DNA of 64,000 bases from JACCZH01 sp963729445 (GTDB lineage: Bacteria; Chloroflexota; Chloroflexia; Thermomicrobiales; CFX8): contig CAVSNU010000002.1 of assembly GCA_963729445.1 (NCBI GenBank), positions 124,001 to 188,000 on the forward strand, read 5' to 3'. The position numbers were made by a program, and so were the translations under genes. The notes under the pieces are model-generated. The model worked only from the letters and a program-made list of their open reading frames with translations, did no database searches and was not told the origin of the DNA. Of the stretch, positions 36,595 to 46,556 are shown in pieces; within the stretch, counting starts at the first letter, position 1; each line of letters begins with the position of its first letter.

Positions 36595-39500
36595 CTACCC
36601 GATGGCTGGCACATCCGATGCCAGAATCCTGGCATTGAGTGCCGCGACGTCGCTTGCGATCACCTGCTCCAGCGTCGCCATGTGCTCGTCAGCCTGTGCG
36701 CTCAGATGCGCGAACACGCCGTACTGCTGCTCTGGTGGCCTGGTGTCACCGAACGAAACCGTCCCCTGCATCGACGCCAGTTTACTATTGACTTTCGGCG
36801 GATAGTTGAACGAGTCCGCGTTGCCGGTGCTGCGGGACTCGACCAGGTTATTCTCATCGGCCAACAGGCGCTCCGCAACCCGTTCAGCCTCGCACGCGAG
36901 CTCTGACTGCCCTGATGCTTCAAGCCGCGCCTTCCAGGCGTCGACCTGGGAACGCAGCTCCCGGCTGCGCAGCACCGCGTCATGTACCGCACTGAGCTTG
37001 TCGCGGATCTGCAGCAGCAGATCGAACTGGGCCTGGAAGTCCTCTTGTGTGGTCGAGATGCGCGGATCCTTGCGGACCTCGAACTCCTCGGTCTGAACCT
37101 CGTCGTCCACCTCAAGCCTGACCTGGTAGCGGCCGGGAACGACGACCGGGCCGTCGGTTCCGCCACCCCAGTACGCCGACAACGTGCCGAAGCCAAGCTG
37201 TGTGCCGCCGGGATAGCGCATGTCCCACACGAACCGATGCAGGCCCGGCGTGGTCACGCACCCGGTACCCATCGTGCTTCTCCTCGTCACAACTTGAGAA
37301 GCGCCGGATCACCTGCCCGTCCGCGGTCAAAAAGGTTAGCTTCACCTCTCCACGCGGCGCAGCTTTCAAGCGGTAGTGAATCATCACGCCGACCGGTGGA
37401 TTCTCTCCACCTTCAAGCGGGATCACCTTCGGCTCACCCTCTTCTCCAGCGACGACCTCGGCAAGTGTCGTGCGCCCGCCAACCTGCAGGTAGCTCTTGA
37501 AGCCGATGATGTCGTCTCGACCCCAGCGTACCGGCGTCCGGATGCGATACGCCGGCTTGACCGGGAACAGATGCGCGTCTGCCCGCGCGACATCGTCGTT
37601 CCAGGCGCGCAGCGGCGACAGGTCATCCAGTGACCAGAAGGAGCGTCCATGAGTGGCGAGAATGAGATCGGCGTCCTTCACGACCAGATCGTGGATCGGC
37701 ACGACCGGCAGATTCGCCCGGATGCGGTGCCACTGCCCGCCCTCGTCCCAGGAAACGTACACGCCGCCCTCGGTCCCCGCATAGAGCAATCCCTGGCGGG
37801 TGGGATCCTCACGGATGACCCTGGTGAAGTCGTCCTCCGGGATGCCGTTGGTGATCTTCTCCCAGGTTTCGCCGTAGTCGTGCGTCTTGTACAGGTACGG
37901 CGTGTTGTCGTCGAGCTTGTAGCGCGTGGCGGCGACGAACGCGGTCGCGGCGTCGTGCGGCGACGCCTCGATGATGCTGATGAGCGGCCAGTCATTGAGC
38001 TCGGGAGGCGTCACGTTCGTCCAGGTCTTGCCGTGGTCACGTGACACGTTGACCAGACCATCGTCCGATCCAGCCCATAGCACGCCCGGTTGTACCGGGG
38101 ACTCCGCGATGGCAAAGACCGTGGCATAGAACTCGGTGCCGATGTTGTCGCCGGTGATCGGCCCGCCCGAGGGCACGAGCGTCTCTGGGTCGGCACGCGT
38201 GAGATCCGGGCTGATCGGCTCCCAGCTCTGCCCGCCATTGTTCGAGCGGAAGACGTGGTTCCCGCCCGAGTACAGGATGTCCGGGTCGTGCGGCGACAGG
38301 ACAATCGGGAACGTCCACTGGAAGCGATACTTCATCGACTCGGCGCCGTAGCCGATCGGGTCATCCGGCCAGACGCTGATCTCGACCGCCTGCTGGCTCC
38401 CGTGGTCGTAGCGCGTCATGCGGGCGACGAAACTGCCGGCGTAGATAATGTCAGGGTTATCCGGACGCACGGCGATGTACCCGCTCTCGCCGCCGCCGAC
38501 CGGGTAGGTGTCGTCGCCGACGATGGTGTTGCGGAAGGACATGCTCGGCACGGTAATCGTCGTGTTGTCCTGCTGGGCGCCGTAGATGCGGTACGGGAAG
38601 CGCGTGTCGGTGGTGACATGGTACAGCTGCGAGGTCGGCTGGTTGTCGATGCTCGACCAGGTGACGCCGCCGTCGAGCGACACACACGCTCCACCGTCGT
38701 TACCCTCGATCATGCGGCGGGTGTTCTGGGGATCGACCCAGAGGTCGTGGTTATCGCCGTGCGGCGTGGGCATGCTGGTGAAAGTCTTGCCGCCATCGAC
38801 CGACTTCCACATCTGCAGGTTCATGACGTACACGACCTCGGGATCGGCCGGGTCGGCCACGACGTGCATGTAATACCAGGGGCGCTGGCGCAGGTTGGGG
38901 TCGTCGCTAACCAGTTGCCAGGTTGCCCCCGCGTCATCGGACCGATAAAGACCCCCAGCCTCCTTGTTCTCGATCAAGGCCCATACGCGGCTCGACCGGG
39001 CCGGGGAGACGGCAACGCCAATGCGCCCCTTTAGTCCAGCAGGAAGACCTGGGTTGTCAGTTAATTCGGTCCAGGTATCACCGCCGTCGACGGTCTTGAA
39101 GAGCCCGCTGCCTGGCCCACCGCTGTGTATGGCCCAGGGATAGCGGCGTGCCTCCCAGAAGCCGGCGTAGAGCACCCTGGGATTCTGGATATCCATGGCC
39201 AGGTCGGAGACGCCGGTCTTGTTATCCCGGTAGAGCACATTCTCCCAGGATGCACCGCCGTCCTTGCTGCGATAGACGCCCCGCGCGTCGTGGTCGCCAA
39301 AGGCGTGCCCCAGCGCACCGACATAGACCAGATCCGGATCTTTGGGGTGTACCCTCACCCGGGCAACGTGGCGCGTGTCCGCCAGCCCCAGGTGCCGCCA
39401 TGTCTCGCCGCCGTCGTCGGAGCGGTAGACACCGTCGCCGATCGTGACATCGCCGCGAATTGTGGATTCGCCGGTGCCGGCGTAGATCACGTTCGGATCA

Positions 39501-39730
39501 GAGTCAGCGATCGCCAGCGCACCAACCGGGCTCGTGTTGAAGAATCCATCCGAGATGTTGCGCCAGGAGGCGCCAGCGTCGCGCGTTCTCCAGACGCCAC
39601 CAGCGCAGGCTCCAAAATAGAACGTCAACTGCTCGGTCGGGTGACCGGCCACAGCAATCGAGCGCCCGCCACGAAACGGCCCCACCAGGCGCCATGTCGT
39701 TGCGTCCAGAAACTCACGTACATCTGACAT
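36595..39730 (-). CDS. Large Asp-box beta-propeller protein (sortilin/VPS10-like 'glycosyl hydrolase'), frameshifted
   Basis: About 1045 residues. Two seven- to ten-bladed propellers are implied by at least ten Asp-box repeats of the S-x-D-x-G-x-T-W type: RDAGASW, SDDGGETW, SKDGGASW, TVDGGDTW, SDDAGATW, SLDGGVTW, SNNGGQSW, SRDHGKTW, THDYGETW. A C-terminal region with PGLHRFVWDMRYPGG and a coiled helical segment follows. No signal peptide is evident. Such proteins are annotated as glycosyl hydrolases but have no proven activity. ATG at 39730 has GGGGA seven bases upstream. The frame breaks near 37255, between HDGYRV and TTPGLHRF, and one base change joins them. Confidence 0.8.
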
Positions 39731-39898
39731 GAGACAATCCCCAATCATGAACGATCTCGAGAGCCGCTCCTGCTGGTTCAGGAACCAGCTTTGTCGTGAG
39801 CGACAGATTGTGTTTCATGCAGGGCACGGTAGCATAGCCCTCGGGCGCTGCCAAGATGCCTGACCAGGGGGCTCGAAGGCAAATTCCTAGGAAGCCGG

Positions 39899-40333
39899 GT
39901 GGAGAGTGGATACCGCCGATACGATGTCGCGAAACCGTACTCCCATATGTTGACGGCAACCTCGTGGCTGCCGGCCGTCATCGGGGCAATCGGGATCGGC
40001 CCGTTTTTCAGTGGACCCCTGAACGCGATGATGGTCACGATCCGTCACGAGCGTATTCCGGAGGGCCTGCGTGGCCGGGTGTTCAGCACCTACTCGGCCA
40101 TCGCTATGGGCGCTGCACCCCTCGGCATTCTGCTGACTGGCTACGCCATCGAAACGTTGAGTCTCAGAGCCACGATCTTCACTCTGGCAAGCTGTCTGCA
40201 GCTGGTCGGGATCGCGATGTTCTTCATCCCCGCCTTCCGGGAGATGGACGTATCGAGAGCCGGCCGGTCCGGTCCGTCGACGGCCGCAGATCCACAAGCG
40301 GAACACATTGCAGCGGCGAACGATACCGGATGA
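39899..40333 (+). pseudogene. 5'-truncated MFS transporter remnant
   Basis: The last four or so membrane helices and tail of a major facilitator superfamily exporter of the MFS_3/EntS type. The match begins near SGPLNAMMVTIRHERIPEGLRGRVFS, split at a loop, and continues TYSAIAMGAAPLGILLTGYAIETLSLRATI and FIPAFREMD. A full member would have about 400 residues; the N-terminal two thirds are absent, and an upstream in-frame TAG at 39830 closes the frame. GTG at 39899 and the leading residues look arbitrary. It is the sole plus-strand gene among minus-strand neighbours, so deletion or an old rearrangement is likely. Confidence 0.7.
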
Positions 40334-40365
40334 CGTAGGGGGAGGTCGACGGTTTCTAACTCGCG

Positions 40366-40743
40366 TCAGTCCAGGGTGAGGTTCTGATACTCACGACAGC
40401 TGACCACACCGCCAGTGGAACCCAGGGCAAGCGCGAAGAGATCCACCCGCCAGTAGGAGTCCGCGTATTCGGGATGCTCCTGGATGAACTCGAGCGCGGC
40501 CGCCATGACCCTCCGCAGCTTGGGACGCGTCACCGTCTCGTCCGCAATCCCAAACGTGGTGCCCGTCCTCGCCCGCACCTCGATGAAGACCAGAACGTCA
40601 TCATGGAGAGCCACGATATCAATCTCGCCAGAACGAGTTCGGAAGTTGCGTTCGAGGACCTGCCAGCCTCGCTCACCCACGAGATCAGCCACGTGCTGCT
40701 CTGCCATGCGTCCGCGCTGAGCACGGCGCTCAGGCGCGGACAA
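40366..40743 (-). CDS. YraN/UPF0102 endonuclease-like protein
   Basis: About 125 residues of the PD-(D/E)xK-fold UPF0102 family. The catalytic-like motif is FRTRSGEIDIVALHDDVLVFIEVRARTG (given in two parts here: GEIDIV and FIEVRAR). The conserved glycine ahead of the first helix (QRGRMAEQHVADLV) requires a start upstream of the ATG at 40707, so the TTG at 40743 is preferred; it overlaps the RNase HII gene end by 14 bases. The family typically follows rnhB, as here. Exact role is unknown. Confidence 0.82.
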   Translation of the reverse strand: MSAPERRAQRGRMAEQHVADLVGERGWQVLERNFRTRSGEIDIVALHDDVLVFIEVRARTGTTFGIADETVTRPKLRRVMAAALEFIQEHPEYADSYWRVDLFALALGSTGGVVSCREYQNLTLD

Positions 40744-41440
40744 GACCCTCTGCCACCGGCCGGAAGCTCTTGCGGTGCTGGTCACAGGCGCCCAACGTGC
40801 GCAGAGCGTCGGCGTGAGCGCGCGTCCCGTAGCCCTTGTGCTGCCGGAAGCCATAGCCCGGGTAAGACTCGTCCATGTAGATCATGATCTCGTCACGGTG
40901 TACCTTGGCGACGATGGACGCAAGCGCAATCGAGAGACAGCGTTGATCGCCATGCTTTACGGCCTGCCAGTCGCACCGAATGTCTGAGACAGAAAACGCG
41001 TCCAGGAGCGCGTAGTCAACGCGTTCAAGGGAGGTAATCGCTCGGTAAAGCAGGGTTCGATTGGCCGCGCCGACGCCGAGCTCGTCCACCTCGGCGGGCG
41101 ACAACTCACTGACAGCCGTGGGGATACTCAGCGCCTGGAGGATGTCGACAATCCGCTGGCGATCGTCAGGAGAGACCTGTTTGGAGTCGCGTACTACCAG
41201 GTTGGACTGGTTGAGCAGGCGGGTAAGCCGGCGTCTGACGCCAGCATCCTGCGGCAGCACCACCGCGCCGGCGACCATCGGGCCTGCCCAGGCGCCCCGG
41301 CCTACTTCGTCGGCCCCGGCGACAACCTCATACCCGGCCTGCCAGGCCTTACGCTCGAAATGGAGTGTCGGATTTCTGGGCAAAACAGAAGAGCGCGACA
41401 CCCGGCTACGGCCATGGGGCGTCGCGCTATTCACCGGCAT
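40730..41440 (-). CDS. rnhB: Ribonuclease HII
   Basis: Cleaves RNA of RNA-DNA hybrids and single ribonucleotides in DNA. 236 residues: catalytic GADEVGRGAWAGPMVAGAVVL (with DEVGRG), NLVVRDSKQVSPDDRQ and the later SIALASIVAKVHRDEIM and YGFRQHKGYGT blocks. All key acidic residues are there. It lies nine bases after rplS and overlaps yraN, the common rplS-rnhB-yraN order. An N-terminal extension of about 28 residues before LHFERKAW is unusual but acceptable. Confidence 0.95.
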   Translation of the reverse strand: MPVNSATPHGRSRVSRSSVLPRNPTLHFERKAWQAGYEVVAGADEVGRGAWAGPMVAGAVVLPQDAGVRRRLTRLLNQSNLVVRDSKQVSPDDRQRIVDILQALSIPTAVSELSPAEVDELGVGAANRTLLYRAITSLERVDYALLDAFSVSDIRCDWQAVKHGDQRCLSIALASIVAKVHRDEIMIYMDESYPGYGFRQHKGYGTRAHADALRTLGACDQHRKSFRPVAEGLVRA

Positions 41441-41449
41441 ATTGCGGTT

Positions 41450-41821
41450 TTACTTGAGCACAGAACCGGACGGGCGGCGTCGCTCGCGAATACGAGCAGC
41501 CTTGCCAGTGCGGTCGCGCAGGTAGTACAGCTTCGCTCTCCGAACGCGTCCATTCCTCAACAGCTCGATACGGTCTACGCGAGGAGAGTTCAACAGGAAC
41601 GTGCGCTCGACACCAACACCATGCGACGCAATACGTCGCACCGTGAAGTTCTCGTTGACGCCACCGCCACGCCGCCGAATGACGACGCCCTCGAAAGCCT
41701 GTAGGCGCTCACGAGTACCCTCGACAACTTTGGCAAAGACACGAACGGTGTCGCCCGGTCCAAAGTCAGGGATGTCACTGCGAAGAAAGTCGCTCTCGAT
41801 TTCCCGAATCGTGTCTACCAT
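41450..41821 (-). CDS. rplS: Ribosomal protein L19
   Basis: 50S subunit protein at the 30S-50S interface. 123 residues: FGPGDTVRVFAKVVEGTRERLQ, GVVIRRRGGGVNENFTVRRI, GVGVERTFLLNSPRV and VRRAKLYYLRDRTGKAARI. AGAGG lies upstream of the ATG. It starts the rplS-rnhB-yraN run. Confidence 0.97.
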   Translation of the reverse strand: MVDTIREIESDFLRSDIPDFGPGDTVRVFAKVVEGTRERLQAFEGVVIRRRGGGVNENFTVRRIASHGVGVERTFLLNSPRVDRIELLRNGRVRRAKLYYLRDRTGKAARIRERRRPSGSVLK

Positions 41822-41925
41822 CAGTCCAGACCTCTGTGTTCTACGGTTGATCCATCAATGGATGCAATATCACAGCAAATACCCCGCTCGAGACGGGAAC
41901 ACTCGATTCTAGCACTCGACCGGCG

Positions 41926-43800
41926 CTAGGGCAACGCGACTGTCAGCTCGCGATGGGTTAAGGCCTCAAGAACCGAGGCGGCCACCTCGTAACGGCCGAA
42001 CGACGGCATGATGTACACCCCATGCACCTCGTCCCGCGCTTCGAGCAGCAGCTCCTGCGCGATCTTGACCCCTTCCGTTCGCCCCTGGCTGCCTGCCAGA
42101 CGCATCCGTTCACGAGCCGAGTCGGTCGGCCGGATGCCCGGAACCTCGTTGAAAAGAAACTCGGCGTGCTTATGGCTCTGCAACGGCAGGATTCCGATGA
42201 GCACTGGAACGGTAAGCGGTCCATGCCGGCGCTCGTAGGTCTGCAGGAAGTCCCTCCAGGTCGCCATCTCATAGATCGGCTGGGTCATCACGAAGTGCCC
42301 GCCGGCACTCACCTTCTGGAATAACCGGTCGGACTCCTCGTCCAGGTCCTCCCGGGTGGGGTCACAGGCAACCGCAATGGTGAAACTGGCCTGGCGTCCA
42401 AGCGGCGATCCCGCCGAATCCGTGCCGGCATTCATCGCTTGAAGCACCTTCACCAGGCCGATCGAGTCAATGTCATACACCGGCGTGGCGTTCGGATAAT
42501 CGCCAAGACTGGGTGGGTCGCCCGTCAACGCGATGATGTTGCGCACGCCGATGACGTGCGCCCCGATCAGGTCGGACTGCAGACCCATCAAGTTCCGGTC
42601 GCGAGTCGTAAAGTGCAGGATGGTCTCGACACCGATCCGGTCCTGAATGAGGTAGCACAACGCAAGCGCGCTCATTCTGATGCGCGCCATCGGCGAATCC
42701 GCCACGTTCACCGCGTCAACCCCGGCGTCCTTGAGCAGCTGCGCGCCACGCAGCACTTTCTCCGGATTCAAGCTGCGCGGGGGATCGACCTCGACCGCGA
42801 CAACAAACTGCTTGCCAAGTTTTCGTCCAAGTTCCGTGGGCTCATCGGCGGGCAGAAGGATCTGCTGCTCGCTCGGCGTTTCAATAACGACATCGCGCCG
42901 GGTGGTTACCCCGGCATGGCGATCGAGTGCCGCCCGCATCGCTGAGATGTGCTGCGGCGTCGTTCCACAACAACCTCCGACGATCGTTACCCCGGCGTTG
43001 ACCGCGTCCTCCACGAATTGGCCCATGTACTCAGCCGAAGAAGGGTACAGAAGCCGGTCGCCGACCTGGGTCGGCCAGCCGGCGTTGGGTTGGCCCGAGA
43101 TTGGCATGGCGTCGGGCAGGCACGCACGATAGGCCCGCAGTACCCGCATCACGCCGCGTGGCCCGACGCTGCAGTTCACCCCGATTACGTCGACGGCAAG
43201 ATCTTGCAGGGTTGTCGCAACGTCCTCAACGGATTGTCCGGCCAGCGTACGACCGTCCGCCGAGAACGTCATCTGGGCGACGATCGGCAGGTCGCTCACT
43301 TCCCGGGCGGCCTTGATCGCCTCCCGCATCTCTTCGAGCGAGCCAATCGTCTCGATCATCAGGAGATCGACTCCACCTTCGAGTAAGCCGGAGATCTGTT
43401 CGCGGTAGGCCGCCCGCACTTCCTTCGGGTCCATCATGCCGACTGGCGGCAGCGTTCTGCCGGTAGGACCGACCGAACCGGCGATGAATACCGGCTGGCC
43501 ACTCACCTCACGCGCATCGCGCGCGTGCTTGGCGCCCCGGAAATTGATGTCGCGAACTCTGTCTCCCAGACCGTGCTGCTCGAGCTTGAACCAGTTGGCG
43601 CCGAACGTGTTGGTCTCGATAATGTCCGCGCCAGCCGCGATGTATTCGCGATGGATGTTGACCACCATGTTGGGATCGGTCAGGTTCAGTTCGTCAAAAC
43701 ACCCATCCATCTCGCCGCCCTTGGCATAGATGTAGGTACCCATCGCGCCGTCGCAAAGCAACGGCCCAGCCTGTAGACGATCGAGGAATGGGTGGGACAC
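41926..43800 (-). CDS. Bifunctional homocysteine S-methyltransferase / 5,10-methylenetetrahydrofolate reductase
   Basis: 624 residues. N-terminal homocysteine-binding barrel (1-300) with LLCDGAMGTYIYAKG, NTFGANWFKLEQHG, a zinc Cys in VIGVNCSVGP and a Cys pair in VGGCCGTTPQHI. C-terminal MTHFR barrel (about 335-624) with FVVAVEVDPPRSLNPEK, HFTTRDRN and NIIALTGDPPS. It matches the YitJ/MetH-N-MTHFR fusion type, which supplies and uses methyl-THF for methionine; a cobalamin domain is absent. Start GTG at 43800 is supported by GAGG five bases upstream. No SAM riboswitch is recognisable in the short leader. Confidence 0.92.
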   Translation of the reverse strand: MSHPFLDRLQAGPLLCDGAMGTYIYAKGGEMDGCFDELNLTDPNMVVNIHREYIAAGADIIETNTFGANWFKLEQHGLGDRVRDINFRGAKHARDAREVSGQPVFIAGSVGPTGRTLPPVGMMDPKEVRAAYREQISGLLEGGVDLLMIETIGSLEEMREAIKAAREVSDLPIVAQMTFSADGRTLAGQSVEDVATTLQDLAVDVIGVNCSVGPRGVMRVLRAYRACLPDAMPISGQPNAGWPTQVGDRLLYPSSAEYMGQFVEDAVNAGVTIVGGCCGTTPQHISAMRAALDRHAGVTTRRDVVIETPSEQQILLPADEPTELGRKLGKQFVVAVEVDPPRSLNPEKVLRGAQLLKDAGVDAVNVADSPMARIRMSALALCYLIQDRIGVETILHFTTRDRNLMGLQSDLIGAHVIGVRNIIALTGDPPSLGDYPNATPVYDIDSIGLVKVLQAMNAGTDSAGSPLGRQASFTIAVACDPTREDLDEESDRLFQKVSAGGHFVMTQPIYEMATWRDFLQTYERRHGPLTVPVLIGILPLQSHKHAEFLFNEVPGIRPTDSARERMRLAGSQGRTEGVKIAQELLLEARDEVHGVYIMPSFGRYEVAASVLEALTHRELTVALP

Positions 43801-43971
43801 GGTTACCTCTTCTTGTGAGAAATAGTCGCCGGGGACTGGACAGACACCTTGGCCGGATTGTAGCATCCATGGTACCTTGTGCGGTCGAACGTACGTCACG
43901 CTCATCACGATGAGATGTGGTGGTTCACAACCATCCGGCCCGTCATTCGTTATATGGGTCGGAGGGACGTG

Positions 43972-44553
43972 ATGGAAAGGTTTGTCATGTCATCCGAAGA
44001 GGATGCATGGGTAAGCCGGGCTCGCGCGGGCGACCAGGCCGCCTTTGAAGCAATTTTCCAGCGATATGAGCGTCAGATATACAGCTTCACCTATCGGATG
44101 ATGGGTGATCCTGATGACGCCTACGATCTGACCCAGGATTGCTTCATCAAGGCATACCGTAACCTCGAAAAAACGAATGGCGATCTGAACGTTTCAGCCT
44201 GGCTGCATCGGATCGCGTCCAACGCCTGTCTGGATGTGTTACGGCGACGTAAGCGCATTCGCTGGATGCCCTGGGATAACGAGAAGCACGAGAATCTGCT
44301 TCCATCTCATACAGCGGATGATCCTGAACAGACAATGGTCGCTACCGAGATTCGGCAGGATGTTCAGATCATTCTCAACAAGATGACGCCGCGCAATCGG
44401 CTCGCGCTGCTCTTGCGTGAGTTCGAGGGACTCTCCACTGAGGAGATCGGCGAAGTCATGGGACTATCACGTTCCGCGGTCAAATCTGTTCTATTCCGGG
44501 CGCGCGAAGAGTTCCGGAAACTCTATACGACTAGCTATGGTGAGGCCCATTAA
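43972..44553 (+). CDS. ECF-type RNA polymerase sigma factor
   Basis: 193 residues. Region 2: AFEAIFQRYERQIYSFTYRMMGDPDDAYDLTQDCFIKAYRNL (given in parts) with the YDLTQDCFIKAY core; region 4: MTPRNRLALLLREFEGLSTEEIGEVMGLSRSAVKSVLFRAREEFRKL, again the GLSTEEIGEVMGLS helix-turn-helix. ATG at 43972 has GGAGGG five bases upstream. The stop shares one base with the anti-sigma ATG (TAATG), so the two are coupled. It is divergent from the methionine gene. The stimulus is unknown. Confidence 0.93.
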   Translation: MERFVMSSEEDAWVSRARAGDQAAFEAIFQRYERQIYSFTYRMMGDPDDAYDLTQDCFIKAYRNLEKTNGDLNVSAWLHRIASNACLDVLRRRKRIRWMPWDNEKHENLLPSHTADDPEQTMVATEIRQDVQIILNKMTPRNRLALLLREFEGLSTEEIGEVMGLSRSAVKSVLFRAREEFRKLYTTSYGEAH

Positions 44554-46157
44554 TGGCCAGCGAACAGCGTTGCGGCGATTACAACCCACTCCTCTCGGCG
44601 TATCTCGACGGTGAAGTCACCGCCGCCGAGCGCTCTGAGCTGCTGCAACACATGGCGACTTGCGCGTCCTGCCGCACGACGATGGACGAATACCGGTTTA
44701 TCGGAACACAGCTGCGCGGCCTGCCACCGCTGCTCACCCCGGATGACCTGACTGACGCGATCTACGCGCAGACAGTCGATGCTCCACCACGCCGCCTGTC
44801 ACTGCTCACCAGCCGCGTTCGGTACCCAATCGCGGCCGTTGCGGCGGTGCTGCTCGTGTTCGTGGTGGCGGCGTTCCTGCTCCTTGACGGTTACGAGCGC
44901 AGCATTGACCCCAACGTCGTTGGCTCGCAGCCACTTAACGGCGCCGAGTGGAGCGTCAATAGCCCCATCAAAATCACCTTCAATAAGGAAATGGATCGTG
45001 AATCAGTCGTTAATGCGCTGAAGATCCAACCCACCAGCGAGCGCGAGAGACTCGATATTCGATGGGAGGGCAACACCCTCGTCATCGGTGGCAACACGGC
45101 ATTGAAACCGAGCTCGACCTACGCAATCTCATTCACCAACCAGGCCCGCGACAAATGGGGCAATCCCCTGAGCGAGAAATTTTCCCTGACCTTTGGCACG
45201 AACACGACACTTGGCCTCGAGCCGCCGGCGACAACCACCCCGACGCCTCCTGCAACCGCGCAAGCCGAAGCAGAGGTACCGGCTGTACCAACCCGCAGTG
45301 CGACCGCCACAAAGACTCCCCCACCAGCAACCGCAACACCGGAGTCAACCAGCGCGCCTGCAATCCCGCCCGCGTCCACGAATACTCCCGTGCCGCCCAG
45401 CCAGAGCGGGCCTGACAACGGCGGTGCCGCTGACCCTGACGAAGAAGAGCCGGTAGGAGTGCCGTCTACGTCAACGCCCGTGCCGGAGCCAACTCAGACA
45501 GCCCAGCCAACGGCTACGCCTGCGCCAGTCGAGACGGAAGAGCCAACGCCGGTGCCGGCAACCCCGACTGTAACGCCTACTCCGGAGCCATCGCCAACGC
45601 CTGGGCCGACAGAGACGGAGGAGCCGACGACGGAGCCCGAGCCATCCCCAACACAGGGAGATACTACGCATAAGGTGGAAGGGTCATTCGGTAACGTCTA
45701 CTGGCGCAATGAAACCGTGCGAGCGGGCCTGGGCGATCCAGTCGAAGCAGCCGTAGATGGCATCAGCGCGCTCGAGCTGGATTTCCAGGAGGGCAAGATG
45801 TTCCAGGCAGGGACGGACGGCCAGATCTATGTGATGTACACAACTGGCGCGTGGGGGCTCTTCTCCCCAGTCTCCGGCGAACCATCGGAATTCACGCCGG
45901 GCAGCGAAGAAGGCCTATGGATCCCAGGTGGTGTATTCGGTCTCCTCTGGAACGCAAATCCAGAACTGCAGAAGAACCTGGGCGAGGCGCTTGAGAGACA
46001 GAACCGCGAGTTCCCCACGAGCTCACAGCAATTCGAGAGCGGCATAATGCTCGCGAATCCCGACGGTTTCATCTATGTGATCTATGCGGGCAATACATGG
46101 GAACTGTATCCGGACGCCGGACCGCTGAGCGACGGTGAGCCAACGCCTGTCCAGTAG
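44553..46157 (+). CDS. Zinc-finger anti-sigma factor with extracellular Ig-like, stalk and sensor domains
   Basis: 534 residues. N-terminal zf-HC2 motif: CGDYNPLLSAYLDGE, then LLQHMATCASCRTTMDEY with H-x3-C-x2-C. One membrane helix at about 88-112. Outside: an SbsA/Big_5 Ig-like domain (about 118-217; ITFNKEMDRESVVNALKI), a Pro/Thr/Glu-rich stalk (about 217-376), and a C-terminal domain of about 155 residues with two similar blocks (DGQIYVMYTTGAWGLFSP and DGFIYVIYAGNTWELYPD). The latter domain I do not recognise. The protein likely holds the ECF sigma factor at the membrane and senses a wall or surface signal. Confidence 0.88.
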   Translation: MASEQRCGDYNPLLSAYLDGEVTAAERSELLQHMATCASCRTTMDEYRFIGTQLRGLPPLLTPDDLTDAIYAQTVDAPPRRLSLLTSRVRYPIAAVAAVLLVFVVAAFLLLDGYERSIDPNVVGSQPLNGAEWSVNSPIKITFNKEMDRESVVNALKIQPTSERERLDIRWEGNTLVIGGNTALKPSSTYAISFTNQARDKWGNPLSEKFSLTFGTNTTLGLEPPATTTPTPPATAQAEAEVPAVPTRSATATKTPPPATATPESTSAPAIPPASTNTPVPPSQSGPDNGGAADPDEEEPVGVPSTSTPVPEPTQTAQPTATPAPVETEEPTPVPATPTVTPTPEPSPTPGPTETEEPTTEPEPSPTQGDTTHKVEGSFGNVYWRNETVRAGLGDPVEAAVDGISALELDFQEGKMFQAGTDGQIYVMYTTGAWGLFSPVSGEPSEFTPGSEEGLWIPGGVFGLLWNANPELQKNLGEALERQNREFPTSSQQFESGIMLANPDGFIYVIYAGNTWELYPDAGPLSDGEPTPVQ

Positions 46158-46187
46158 CCAGAAGCGCAGGCCCAGAATAGCACTGAC

Positions 46188-46212
46188 GAACCCACGCACA
46201 TTGCGTGGGTTC
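46188..46212 (+). terminator. Terminator of the sigma/anti-sigma operon
   Basis: 11-bp stem GAACCCACGCA / TGCGTGGGTTC with a three-base loop, 30 bases after the anti-sigma stop and followed by GTTCATTCC. A weak U-tract, but well placed. Confidence 0.7.
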
Positions 46213-46341
46213 GTTCATTCCTCTGGAAGCGGTTGTCGGAAACATCGATCTGCCTCGCGGCGCAATGCTGGACCGCGCTCGTCACAAGTTGCGTCGGGGC
46301 TCGCTTCATCCGCTAAGCGCACGGATTCCGCTGGTTCGTAC

Positions 46342-46361
46342 GGGCGTAATTCATTGCGCCC
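46342..46361 (+). repeat. Single copy of a GGGCGTAATTCATTGCGCCC palindromic unit
   Basis: Identical 20-base core to the arms of the 27-bp inverted repeat 200 bases downstream. The unit is itself an imperfect palindrome (GGGCG...CGCCC). Confidence 0.8.
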
Positions 46362-46409
46362 CATTTGCATCAACGTAAGAGAATGTCGGGAGAACACGGG
46401 CCTGTTCCA

Positions 46410-46514
46410 GTCATCCTGAGGCAACGAAGGATCTCTGGTTTAGCCATTCGACAGCCCGAAAAGCGATCCCATTCGGCTTCGATCAGGGCAGGCTCTTCGT
46501 TGCCTCAGGATGAC
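46410..46514. repeat. Inverted repeat of a GTCATCCTGAGG...GAAG element
   Basis: Perfect 20-base arms, GTCATCCTGAGGCAACGAAG (46410-46429) and its complement (46495-46514), around a 65-base spacer. The sequence recalls the dispersed GTCATCCTGAG...GAAGGATCT repeats I know from many environmental bacterial genomes. It may be a MITE- or REP-like non-autonomous element. Confidence 0.75.
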
Positions 46515-46556
46515 CGCCTTAGCAGCGTTCTCCGCCCTGTGAATCCTTCGCCTGAT

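Noticed and set aside
39899..40333. Intact small transporter
   Set aside because: It covers only the final helices of a 12-helix family, and no partner half is in the window.
40744..40854. N-terminal extension of yraN
   Set aside because: It runs deep into the RNase HII gene and resembles its antisense-frame composition; the family N-terminus is met from 40743.
43801..43971. SAM or cobalamin riboswitch before the methionine gene
   Set aside because: The leader is too short and lacks the conserved cores.
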